The notes under the pieces are model-generated. The model was not told the DNA's origin, made no database searches, and was given only the letters and a program-made list of their open reading frames with translations. This document shows, piece after piece, positions 18,939 through 28,228 of a DNA stretch of 64,000 bases. Origin of the DNA: Ignavibacteriota bacterium (GTDB lineage: Bacteria > Bacteroidota > Ignavibacteria > UBA10030); contig PMZI01000023.1 of the NCBI GenBank assembly GCA_003170475.1, positions 276,402 to 340,401 on the forward strand, written 5' to 3'. How positions within the stretch are numbered: position 1 is the first letter of the stretch; each line of letters begins with the position of its first letter. The translations under genes and the position numbers were made by a program.

Positions 18939-20038
18939 AGATTGATCAGATCATACTGACGCATGTCCGCGTTCCGCTGACTGAGCCGTTCAAAATCAGC
19001 AACGGGGAAATCACGGAAAAGGACGCAATTCTGGTGGGAGTGCACAGCGAAGGCCTGGTTGGGTACGGGGAATCTTCGCCAATGTCGGGGGCATTCTATT
19101 CGGAAGAAACACCGGAAAGCACATGGGACTGTCTGGTCGGCGAGTTGATCCCCAGAATACTCCGATCTCATCCGGCAAACGTCGAAGAGGTGAACAGGCT
19201 TCTTGACTCTGTCGCAGGCAACGCGTTTGCGAAGGCCGGGATTGAGACTGCCTTCTGGGATCTTGCAGCGCAGAAGGAAGGCGTGCCGTTGTACAGGCAT
19301 TTGGGTGGCAAGCGGAACAGCGTAGAGTCTGGACTGGCGATGGGCATTGTTCCCTCAATCAAGTATCTTCTTCAATCGATCGAACAGCATCTTGATGAAG
19401 GATACAAACGACTCAAGATTAAGATCCAGCCGGGGTGGGATATCAAACCGCTGGCTGAGATCAGAAACAAGTTCGGATCGATTCAGCTTATGGTGGACGC
19501 GAACTGTGCCTACACACAGGCGGATCTTCCTCATCTGAAAGCGTTAGACGACTTCGATTTAATGATGATCGAACAACCGCTCCCGAAAGATGATCTTGAG
19601 GGACACGCGAAGCTGCAGGCGATCAGCCGAACTCCCGTTTGTCTCGACGAGAGCGCAAAAGATGTACCAACCGTGCAAAAGGCTATCGCGCTGAAGAGCT
19701 GCAAGATTGTCAACATCAAGATTCAACGCGTAGGCGGATTGCTGAATGCAAAGCGAATCCACGATCTCTGCGCAGAGGCGGGCATCCCGGTCTGGGGTGG
19801 GACAATGCCGGAGCTCGGAATCGGCGGTGCACAGACGGTGCATATGGCAACATTGGACAATTTCACGTATCCGACAGATGTCGAATCATCGAAACGATGG
19901 TTCGTTGAAGATATTATTGACCCGCTCATCGAGGTTCATGACGGAATGATTACCCTTCCCGCCGGGAACGGTAATGGGTATTCACTGAACACCCGGGTGA
20001 TTGCGCGGTACAAAGTTCGAGAACAGCACTTTCGTTGA
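18935..20038 (+). CDS. Enolase-superfamily MLE-subgroup enzyme (NSAR/OSBS or dipeptide epimerase-like)
   Basis: LKIKIQPGWD (KxK), MVDANCAYT, MIEQPLPKDDLEGHAKLQ, VCLDESAKD, VNIKIQRVGGL, GGTMPELGIGGA. Confidence 0.85.
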   Translation: MKIDQIILTHVRVPLTEPFKISNGEITEKDAILVGVHSEGLVGYGESSPMSGAFYSEETPESTWDCLVGELIPRILRSHPANVEEVNRLLDSVAGNAFAKAGIETAFWDLAAQKEGVPLYRHLGGKRNSVESGLAMGIVPSIKYLLQSIEQHLDEGYKRLKIKIQPGWDIKPLAEIRNKFGSIQLMVDANCAYTQADLPHLKALDDFDLMMIEQPLPKDDLEGHAKLQAISRTPVCLDESAKDVPTVQKAIALKSCKIVNIKIQRVGGLLNAKRIHDLCAEAGIPVWGGTMPELGIGGAQTVHMATLDNFTYPTDVESSKRWFVEDIIDPLIEVHDGMITLPAGNGNGYSLNTRVIARYKVREQHFR

Positions 20039-20077
20039 CGTGGTTTTGTCGCATCGGGAGAGTGGAGAGCCGGAAAC

Positions 20078-21865
20078 ATGAGATTGAGAGAACTGAAAAG
20101 AATTATCACATTCCTATGTGCATTTGTGCTGGTGGGAATCATGAATATGCGCGGACAACAAAGCAGGTGGGTTGATTCGACACTTGCCACCATGACGGTG
20201 GAAGAGAAGGTCGGACAGCTCTTCGTGGCGGATCTCGTCGCGGTCTATTCAAACAGAGAAAGTCCAAATTTCCAGCTCGCTCTTGAATGGGTGCACAAAT
20301 ACCATGTTGGAGGCTTCGTTCTTGCCGGCGGCATTGTGACGGATATTGCGTTGATGACAAACGCTCTTCAGCGTGAATCCAAAATCCCACTCCTCATTAA
20401 CGGCGATTTAGAGGGAGGGCTCTGGTTCAATCATCCTTACCGGTGGCAGAGGGGAAGAGCTCCTGAGTTGCCTAGATTCATTGGCGGTGGAGGCACATCG
20501 CTGCCGTCCCTGATGGCTATCGGAGCGACGGGTAACCCCCGGTATGCGTACGAATTTGGCAGAATAACGGGTGAAGAAGCTCGGGCAGTCGGCATTCACT
20601 GGACGAATTCGCCGGTTGCAGACGTGAACATCAATCCGAATAATCCCATTATCAACACGAGGTCGTTTGGTGAGAATCCGGCTGAAGTCGCGAGACTTGT
20701 TGAAGCATACGTACAAGGAGCGCAGTCGGCCAGATTGATGGCGACGGTGAAACACTTTCCGGGACATGGAGATACACAAGAAGACACACACATGAAACTG
20801 CCGCTGCTGCCGTTCGATCGAGCTCGGCTTGATTCGGTGGAATTTGTTCCATTCAAAGCTGGAATCCATGCAGGCGTGAAAGCTGTGATGACAGCACACA
20901 TTGCGCTGCCGAACATCGACCCGACGAACCGTCCTTCCACACTTTCACCCGTGATGATGACAGAGATTCTTCGTGGATCCCTGGGGTTCAACGGTGTCGT
21001 GGTAACCGACGGAATGACCATGCAGGGAGTGACGGACAATAACACCCCTGATGAAGCGGCAGTCAGGGCAATCGAAGCGGGGGTCGATGTTGTGCTGGTT
21101 CCTGAAGATCTCTCCAAGGCATATGATGGAGTTCTTCGTGCGGTGAAATCAGGCAGCATTTCTTCGCAACGGTTGGATCAATCTGTGCACCGGCTTCTTG
21201 AAGCAAAGTTGTGGGTTGGGCTTGACAAGCAGCGAGTCGTGAATATCGAAGACATATCGAACATTGTCGGTTCTCCCAAGGCAGAAGTGATCGCCGACTC
21301 GATGTTCAGAGATGCCGTAACCCTTCTGAGAAACGAAGGAAAAGTATTGCCGCTCAAGAAAAGGGCACGAATACACATTGTGTCGATCACTGATGAGCCC
21401 GATGTCTTTGTCGGCGAAGCCTTCGGTGACGCAATGCGAAGCGGCGTTCAATCTGCAACGATGTCGAGACTCTGGAATGGCTCGGGGAAAGAGGATATCA
21501 ACCGAGTTTCAGCGGAGCTTCGAAACACAGACGTGATCGTCCTGGGAATTTACGTTTCTATCGGTGCGTGGAAGGGTGAAAACAAATTCTCAAATGATCT
21601 AGAGGAGTTCTTCCAGAAACTTGCACGGGGCAAGAAACCCGTGGTGACCATCGCGTTTGGCGATCCGTATGTATTGAGCAAGATGCCTTTGAGCGATGGC
21701 ATGATCGCCGCGTATGCAGGACTGCGCAAATCCGAAGAAGCCGTTGGGAAAGCTCTGCTCGGTATGTCGGAAGTAGTTGGAAAACTGCCGGTGACCATTC
21801 CAGGGAGATTCAAACGCGGCAACGGTATTCATCTGATGCCGGTGCGTTCCTCGGAGGACCGATAA
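20078..21865 (+). CDS. Glycoside hydrolase family 3, beta-N-acetylhexosaminidase (NagZ-type)
   Basis: VKHFPGHGDTQEDTH (NagZ-type acid/base signature), GVVVTDGMTMQGV (nucleophile Asp), N-terminal signal segment. Confidence 0.85.
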   Translation: MRLRELKRIITFLCAFVLVGIMNMRGQQSRWVDSTLATMTVEEKVGQLFVADLVAVYSNRESPNFQLALEWVHKYHVGGFVLAGGIVTDIALMTNALQRESKIPLLINGDLEGGLWFNHPYRWQRGRAPELPRFIGGGGTSLPSLMAIGATGNPRYAYEFGRITGEEARAVGIHWTNSPVADVNINPNNPIINTRSFGENPAEVARLVEAYVQGAQSARLMATVKHFPGHGDTQEDTHMKLPLLPFDRARLDSVEFVPFKAGIHAGVKAVMTAHIALPNIDPTNRPSTLSPVMMTEILRGSLGFNGVVVTDGMTMQGVTDNNTPDEAAVRAIEAGVDVVLVPEDLSKAYDGVLRAVKSGSISSQRLDQSVHRLLEAKLWVGLDKQRVVNIEDISNIVGSPKAEVIADSMFRDAVTLLRNEGKVLPLKKRARIHIVSITDEPDVFVGEAFGDAMRSGVQSATMSRLWNGSGKEDINRVSAELRNTDVIVLGIYVSIGAWKGENKFSNDLEEFFQKLARGKKPVVTIAFGDPYVLSKMPLSDGMIAAYAGLRKSEEAVGKALLGMSEVVGKLPVTIPGRFKRGNGIHLMPVRSSEDR

Positions 21866-22893
21866 TGTTGTTGACAACGTCATTTGTTGGCCTGACACTG
21901 CAGAGCCCGGTGATTGTTGCCTCCGGTCCGGCGAGCCATGATGTGAACCAGATTCGACTTGCCCAGGAGCAGAAGGCGGGTGCCGTCGTACTCAAGACGG
22001 CTTGTTCGGACAAGTACGCTCACATGCGCTCCTGGCCGAGGCCCCGCTACAAACTGCTCGATTGGGACAAGCAAATTGCCGGTCGGTCGAAAGCCTTCAG
22101 TCTGTACGCATACGAGCAGGGATACAGCGGAACGCTTGCAGATTATTGGCAATTCATCAGGGTCTGCAAAGAACATGCTTCTATTCCGATCATCGGCAGC
22201 ATTTTTGCCGACGAAGCTCAGGAGTGGCGGGAATTGGCAATGAAGGTAGAACAGAGCGGCGCCGACGCGGTCGAACTCGATATTTCCTCACCGCATCGCC
22301 CCGGAAGTTTGGGATTCGAGACAACGTTTGTCGCGGCGATCAAGGCGGTTGTCGGTGCAGTGGTCATTCCCGTACTTGTCAAACTGTCTCCCGGGCCGGA
22401 TGTTGTGCCGCAATCCCTCAGCGCACAAGAGTGTGGGGCAAAAGCGGTAACACTGTGCAATCGGCTTCGCGGAGTCGATGTCGATATCGAAAACCAACGG
22501 CCGATTCTCCATGGTTATTTTGGCGGCATCGGCGGACCCTGGGCGAAGTACTACACATTGCGTCATGTCGCTGAAGCGGCCCAGGCCGTCTCGATCCCCA
22601 TTAGCGGCACAGGGGGAACGATGAATGGGGAAGATGTTATCAAGTATGTCATGCTCGGTGCCACGACAGTGCAGATCCTCTCCGTCATCATGATCAACGG
22701 CTGGGAATCGATCGGACAAATCAATGGGGAGATTGAACAGTATATGACGCGAACGGGCATTTCTTCGCTCGATCAAATTCGCGGCAAGGCGCTTGAAGCA
22801 ATGACCCACCCTGACGAAATCATACGTTGGTCAGGAGAATCGAAAAAGGGGCCCAGGAACATCTGGACCGACGACAAAACCGCTGAGGAATGA
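21865..22893 (+). CDS. Dihydroorotate dehydrogenase-like flavoprotein (PreA/DPD-like)
   Basis: SPVIVASGPAS, PVLVKLSPG, AVTLCNRL, ISGTGGTMNGEDVIKYVMLGATTVQI. Confidence 0.8.
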   Translation: MLLTTSFVGLTLQSPVIVASGPASHDVNQIRLAQEQKAGAVVLKTACSDKYAHMRSWPRPRYKLLDWDKQIAGRSKAFSLYAYEQGYSGTLADYWQFIRVCKEHASIPIIGSIFADEAQEWRELAMKVEQSGADAVELDISSPHRPGSLGFETTFVAAIKAVVGAVVIPVLVKLSPGPDVVPQSLSAQECGAKAVTLCNRLRGVDVDIENQRPILHGYFGGIGGPWAKYYTLRHVAEAAQAVSIPISGTGGTMNGEDVIKYVMLGATTVQILSVIMINGWESIGQINGEIEQYMTRTGISSLDQIRGKALEAMTHPDEIIRWSGESKKGPRNIWTDDKTAEE

Positions 22894-23234
22894 CGCCGAC
22901 AGCAATGACCAACGAACAATCGAAATACCCCGGGCTGCATCCGCTTCCACCCTCGTTTGTCAGGGAGTTTCCTCCGGTTGCCGTGGTGGTGGAGGAGAAG
23001 TGCATCGCCTGTGACCGATGTCCGCCACTGTGCTTCTTTGATGCAATTGTGATGGAACATCGCTCTCAGCACAAATACAAGAGGACGGCGGTCGTCGTCA
23101 CCGAGAATTGCACCGGTTGCGGGCTTTGTTTTGAAGCTTGTCCCGTTGATGCGTTTGAGTGGGTTCCGGACAAGACGCCCGGAGCCGGATCCTCGAAGGC
23201 AACGGGAGAATCTGAAAGAGACCTGAGTGCATGA
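22890..23234 (+). CDS. 2x[4Fe-4S] ferredoxin-domain protein
   Basis: CIACDRCPPLC and CTGCGLCFEACP cluster motifs; start overlaps the stop of the DHOD-like gene. Confidence 0.9.
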   Translation: MTPTAMTNEQSKYPGLHPLPPSFVREFPPVAVVVEEKCIACDRCPPLCFFDAIVMEHRSQHKYKRTAVVVTENCTGCGLCFEACPVDAFEWVPDKTPGAGSSKATGESERDLSA

Positions 23235-23848
23235 GAGTTATTGATCTGACACATCCGATTACATCTGAGATTCCGGTCTATTTCCCGTGGCATCCGCCGA
23301 CCGTTCTGGAACGCACGGCGACATACAAAGAAAACCGATGCGAAGTGCGCAGGTTGAGCATCGGTACACACACGGGTACACACATCGATGCTCCCAGTCA
23401 CGTCTTCGACGGGAAACCAACTCTCGACCAATATGATCCGCGCCTCTGGTACATGGATGCGCAGGTTCTTGATTTCACCCCGAGGGAGCCGGGAAAGGAA
23501 ATCTCGAAAGAGGAGATTGCAGCAAAGCTCAAGATCAAAGGAGTTGGGGTAGTCATAAAGACGGGATGGGATGTGGAATTCGGCAAGAAAGACTATTACA
23601 AAACCTATCCCCCTTTAAGCACACACGCTGCAGAGTTTCTTGTGAAGATGAATGTCCCCATCGTTGCCGCCGATACGCCGTACACGCTCGACGTGCATTA
23701 TATCTTGCTGAATCACGGCATTCCCTTGGTAACGAATCTGAACAACACCGGGCAGTTGAAAGAGGGAATGATCAAACTCATCGCGGCACCGTTACTCATC
23801 AAGGGCAGCGACGGAGCTCCGGCACGCGTCTTGGCAGTGATTGAATAG
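23231..23848 (+). CDS. Cyclase / kynurenine formamidase family metal hydrolase
   Basis: MRVIDLTHPITSEIPVYFPWHPP, LSIGTHTGTHIDAPSH. Confidence 0.85.
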   Translation: MRVIDLTHPITSEIPVYFPWHPPTVLERTATYKENRCEVRRLSIGTHTGTHIDAPSHVFDGKPTLDQYDPRLWYMDAQVLDFTPREPGKEISKEEIAAKLKIKGVGVVIKTGWDVEFGKKDYYKTYPPLSTHAAEFLVKMNVPIVAADTPYTLDVHYILLNHGIPLVTNLNNTGQLKEGMIKLIAAPLLIKGSDGAPARVLAVIE

Positions 23849-23856
23849 AAGAATTC

Positions 23857-24984
23857 ATGGAAGCCATCACAAAACTTCTCTCGGATCTTGTCGCAATTCC
23901 CAGCATGAATCCCATGGGGCGGGGGCGCCTGGGGAAGGAATACTCTGAGCAGTCCATTGCAGAGTTTGTCGCAGAGTTCATGAGGAAAGCATCGATTGAT
24001 GCAGAGCTGCAGCAAGTTTCGCCCGGCAGACCAAACGTCATTGGGTTTGTCTCCGCCGGAGCGAAGGAAACGCTGATGCTGGAGGCTCATCTTGATACCG
24101 TTTTTGCAGATTCGATGCTGATCGATCCTTTCGACCCTGTCGTTCGCGATGGAAAGCTCTACGGACGCGGGGCGTGTGACACAAAAGGCTCGATAGCAGC
24201 ATTTCTACAGGCTGTGGTCAGCTCGCTCAAGGCGGCGAAGAGATTGCGCTACAATATTCTCTTGCTCTTTGTCTCGGACGAAGAGTATCGTTTTGCAGGA
24301 GCACAATACGCTGTCCGTCAGGGCCTGAATGCAAATTTTGGAATAGCTGGCGAACCAACTCAGCTCAGAATTGTGCGGGCTCACAAGGGCGTGACGCGTT
24401 GGAAGATCCTCACAAAAGGAGTCGCCGCTCATTCGGCGTATCCGGAACGAGGAAAAAATGCAATCTACGCAATGGCGAAAGTCGTTGACAGACTGCAACA
24501 ATACGCAGTCGCGCTGAGAGCGGTACATCCTCATCCGCTGTTGGGAACTCCTTCGCTGAGCGTGGGGGTCATTGAAGGCGGGCAGACGGTCAATATTGTT
24601 CCCGATCATTGCTGGATTGAAATTGACAGACGCACGCTTCCCGGTGAAATGGCAGAGGATGTTCTGAAGCCGATCCATTCTCTTCTAAGTACTCTGGAGG
24701 AGTGCGAGATTCAACAACCGCATCTCTCCGTGGCGGGCATGGAAGTCGCCGAGAGCTCTCCGATTGTTCAGATTTTGAAAGAAGCAGTAACATCCGTATG
24801 CGGAGAGGCAATCGTGGAAGCGGCACACTATGCAACAGATGCCGGCATCTACAATGCGGTTGGAGTGCCGACGGTGGTGTTTGGACCCGGGAACATCGCG
24901 CGCGCACACACAGAAGCCGAGTACGTCGAACTTGAACAGCTTCAGCAGGCAACTACAATCATTGAAAGGCTCCTCTCATCGTGA
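23857..24984 (+). CDS. M20 family metallo-deacylase (ArgE/DapE-like)
   Basis: LMLEAHLDTVFAD, LYGRGACDTKGSIAAFLQA, LLFVSDEEYRFAGA. Confidence 0.9.
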   Translation: MEAITKLLSDLVAIPSMNPMGRGRLGKEYSEQSIAEFVAEFMRKASIDAELQQVSPGRPNVIGFVSAGAKETLMLEAHLDTVFADSMLIDPFDPVVRDGKLYGRGACDTKGSIAAFLQAVVSSLKAAKRLRYNILLLFVSDEEYRFAGAQYAVRQGLNANFGIAGEPTQLRIVRAHKGVTRWKILTKGVAAHSAYPERGKNAIYAMAKVVDRLQQYAVALRAVHPHPLLGTPSLSVGVIEGGQTVNIVPDHCWIEIDRRTLPGEMAEDVLKPIHSLLSTLEECEIQQPHLSVAGMEVAESSPIVQILKEAVTSVCGEAIVEAAHYATDAGIYNAVGVPTVVFGPGNIARAHTEAEYVELEQLQQATTIIERLLSS

Positions 24985-25904
24985 TTCTTGGCCTGGACAT
25001 TGGCGGTACCAAAACAGCGGTTGTGATCGGAACAACTCGCGGAGAGATTCTCTCGCGGAAACAATTTCCGACGATGCCTCAGCGTGGATTTCAACCGGTG
25101 TTTGACGAATTGGCCGCATGCATCCGTGAAGTTCTTTCGAGTTCCCCCGGTCGCGTCGATGCAATCAGTGTCGCTATCGGCGGTCCGCTGAACGTCTTGA
25201 AAGGAATTGTCCAATCTCCGCCGAATCTGCCCGGATGGGACAACATTCCGTTGAAGCGGCTGCTCGAGGAAAAATTCGACCTTCCCGTCTATGTGGAGCA
25301 CGATGGAAACGCCGGTGCGCTCGCCGAGTTCTATTTTGGAGCCGGGAAAGGATATCGAAATATCGTATTCCTTACGATGGGAACGGGTTTTGGAGCCGGC
25401 CTGATTCTCGACGGAAAACTCTATCGTGGGGCGAATGATACAGCGGGAGAAATCGGTCACATCCGCATTGCTGAGGAAGGTCCGCTCTGCTATGGAAAGG
25501 CAGGCTCCCTGGAAGGGTTTGGCAGCGGAACCGGCATGGCAAAACTGGCCCATCTAATGTTTCCCACCAAGTGGAGTGAGACGATCAATGTTCTTGACCT
25601 CTATTCGTCGTTCAGAAGTGGATCACTCGAAGCGCGCCAGGTATTTGAACGTGCCGGATTCCACTTGGGACGCTGCTTCGCGATGATTGCCGATCTGTTG
25701 AACCCGGAACGCATTATTCTCGGGGGGCTTGGAATGCGGATTGGTGACGCATTTCTTCCCAAAGCGGAGGAGATCTTTCAACTGGAAGCTCTGGCCCAGA
25801 CAACGCAAGCATGCAAGATTGTCCCGGCACAACTGGGAGAACACATCGGAGATATCGCCTCTCTCTGTGCCGCTCTCGATCAAGGAGTATTGCTTAACAA
25901 GTAA
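24981..25904 (+). CDS. ROK family sugar kinase
   Basis: ILGLDIGGTKTAVVI, VYVEHDGNAGALAEFYFGAG, FLTMGTGFGAGLILDG, GEIGHI. CPLC-type ROK zinc motif not seen. Confidence 0.9.
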   Translation: MILGLDIGGTKTAVVIGTTRGEILSRKQFPTMPQRGFQPVFDELAACIREVLSSSPGRVDAISVAIGGPLNVLKGIVQSPPNLPGWDNIPLKRLLEEKFDLPVYVEHDGNAGALAEFYFGAGKGYRNIVFLTMGTGFGAGLILDGKLYRGANDTAGEIGHIRIAEEGPLCYGKAGSLEGFGSGTGMAKLAHLMFPTKWSETINVLDLYSSFRSGSLEARQVFERAGFHLGRCFAMIADLLNPERIILGGLGMRIGDAFLPKAEEIFQLEALAQTTQACKIVPAQLGEHIGDIASLCAALDQGVLLNK

Positions 25905-25960
25905 GCATCCATGAAATGAATTGCGGCCGGATGGACCTGAACGACCGCCGAGGAATTCGC

Positions 25961-28207
25961 ATGACGACCAGAATGAACAAAGTGCTTCTTATCACTCTTT
26001 TCTGTATCAGTTCCACCTTGTCCCAGAAGTCTGCGTATCTGGAGCAGATAAAGAACGCAGCGGAACAGGGTTGGCGCGACAATCCCCGCATCATCGAGCA
26101 ATGGAAACGCGACTACAAACCGAGTACTCTTTGGGGATACAACTCCCCCGGCTATCCCGTGTATCTTGCCGGAACCATGGGATTTCTGTATGAAATAACG
26201 AAAGATGAGACGTATGCGCGCCGAACGGCAGAGTTGCTGGTTTCGTACGGCGAGCTCCGGAATTCGTATCCGAAAGATTACTGGAAAACACGCGCGGAGT
26301 ATGCCAACGGAATTCCGGCGATCTCGAATTTCTTCTTCATGCCGCCCTACATACGCGCATATCTCAGAATACGGAACAGTGGCGCTCTGACAGATCAGTC
26401 CCGTCAAACCATTGAAGAAGACATCGCCGGGAGCGCAGACTTCGTTTTCTTCTTTCCGGAGTGGGGGACGCACAATAGAGCAATGCTTCGGGCCGAGGCG
26501 TTAATCTATGCCGCGCAAGCGCTTCCTCATCATCCACATGCCGCGAAGTGGAAACACATGGCTCAGATTCTCGCGGACGACAGTATGAAGCAGTGGGAGA
26601 TCGAAGACGCAACGGTGTACCACCCGGTTTGGTTGACATCTCTCTACTCCTATGCCGATGCTACCAATCAACCCGATCTCTTCGATTCACCCCTCACAAA
26701 ATATTACCAGAAATATTTCTTGAAACTCATCGGACCGCACGGCATTGTGCCGGAATTCGGAGACGCTCGATGGGCGTCAGGACTGGAGGGGTTGAGATTC
26801 GTTGCGATTTTTGAAAAGGGGGCGGCTGTCTACAAAGATCCGGAACTCAAATGGGCCGCTCAGTCGGTGTTTGAAGCTGCGAAACGAAACAACCCGCAGA
26901 TCGGTGTGGGAGAGGCGTACTATCTCTCTGACGCATACCGCTGGACAGATGAATCTATACAACCGAGACAACCAAAGAGTCTCTCCCAGGAAGTTCTGGA
27001 AGATGTTGTCGGCAAGAAAATGGTTTTCCGCAACGGATGGGATCCGACGAGCACCTATATGTTGCTCAATTATCGTGATGAGGGGGACGGTGGTTGGACG
27101 TATCGGGAATTTCTTCGCCAGACGATCTCTGTGGAAGAGGAGAAAATGACTCATGGTCATGCGGATGAGAACAGTATTCCGCTTCTGATGAGCGAGGGTT
27201 CACTCCTTCTGCATGACGCTGACTACAGGAGCGATCTGCCGAGCGGCCCGTATGGAGCCTGGCGGCAGGACTATTTTCACAATCGGCTTGTGGCGCGGAC
27301 GGGCAAGCGGGACAGCCATCAGGCGCTCTTGGAGTTCGTTCAAAACTCCGGCGCTTATCGTGCCGTTCGAACCCAAAAGATTGACTTCCTCAATCTCAAA
27401 GAAGTCGACATGAGCCGCACGCGGGTTATTGATGAAGACCTCGGCTATCAATCCGATCGCGTTATCACCTATGTCAAAGAAGAAAACTGGTTCGTCGTTG
27501 TCGACGCGGTGAAGATACTCCGTTCAGGATACTACACTTTTTCAACCATGTGGCACGCTTTGAATCTGCTGGCAAAAGGCAAAGACTACTTCGACGTGGC
27601 AACAGATTCCATTCAGGGGGTCAAGTTCTCGACGAAGAGTTCGTTGCTTATGGTCTTTCCGGAAACATATGCAAAGACCATTGGCGTTGAACCGATTTCA
27701 CGAAGCAATCAGAAAGAACAAGCAATTTATCAAACCATCTCGAGTCAATACAAAGCAGGCGACACAGAATTGTTCGTGACCGTGCTGATTCCCCATCGGC
27801 GCGACGTCAGCATTGAAGACTTGAAGTCCAGGATCAAACTCGTGGATGTGAGTGCTCCATATCGGGCCGTCGGACTTCAACTCGATCGCAAGGATCGGAC
27901 CTCCACCCTCTGTGTAAAAGTCGATCAAGCTATGGATATTGCACGAGAAAACATACGTCCACGATATCTGTACGCACTCGGCAAAGTGGTATATGGCGAC
28001 TTTGAAACAGATGCCCATTTCATGTTCGCGACAGTAAACAAGGGAAGCGTCACTTATTCTGCTGCCAATGTTCTCAAGGTCCTCTACAAAGGAAAACCTC
28101 TGATGGAAGCCCTTGCGGACACACACGGCTTGCAGCTTGACGGATCACCCGATCGGGTCGGTTACGTCAAGTGGAGATACTGGGAAGATACCGTTGAACA
28201 GAAATGA
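25961..28207 (+). CDS. Exported heparinase II/III-like polysaccharide lyase-fold protein
   Basis: Signal peptide MNKVLLITLFCISSTLSQ; EEEKMTHGHADENSIPLLMSEGSLLLHDADYRS and YYTFSTMWHALN. The ORF track begins at 25916. Confidence 0.7.
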   Translation: MTTRMNKVLLITLFCISSTLSQKSAYLEQIKNAAEQGWRDNPRIIEQWKRDYKPSTLWGYNSPGYPVYLAGTMGFLYEITKDETYARRTAELLVSYGELRNSYPKDYWKTRAEYANGIPAISNFFFMPPYIRAYLRIRNSGALTDQSRQTIEEDIAGSADFVFFFPEWGTHNRAMLRAEALIYAAQALPHHPHAAKWKHMAQILADDSMKQWEIEDATVYHPVWLTSLYSYADATNQPDLFDSPLTKYYQKYFLKLIGPHGIVPEFGDARWASGLEGLRFVAIFEKGAAVYKDPELKWAAQSVFEAAKRNNPQIGVGEAYYLSDAYRWTDESIQPRQPKSLSQEVLEDVVGKKMVFRNGWDPTSTYMLLNYRDEGDGGWTYREFLRQTISVEEEKMTHGHADENSIPLLMSEGSLLLHDADYRSDLPSGPYGAWRQDYFHNRLVARTGKRDSHQALLEFVQNSGAYRAVRTQKIDFLNLKEVDMSRTRVIDEDLGYQSDRVITYVKEENWFVVVDAVKILRSGYYTFSTMWHALNLLAKGKDYFDVATDSIQGVKFSTKSSLLMVFPETYAKTIGVEPISRSNQKEQAIYQTISSQYKAGDTELFVTVLIPHRRDVSIEDLKSRIKLVDVSAPYRAVGLQLDRKDRTSTLCVKVDQAMDIARENIRPRYLYALGKVVYGDFETDAHFMFATVNKGSVTYSAANVLKVLYKGKPLMEALADTHGLQLDGSPDRVGYVKWRYWEDTVEQK

Positions 28208-28228
28208 GTCTGTGATCGAGGACCAGAG

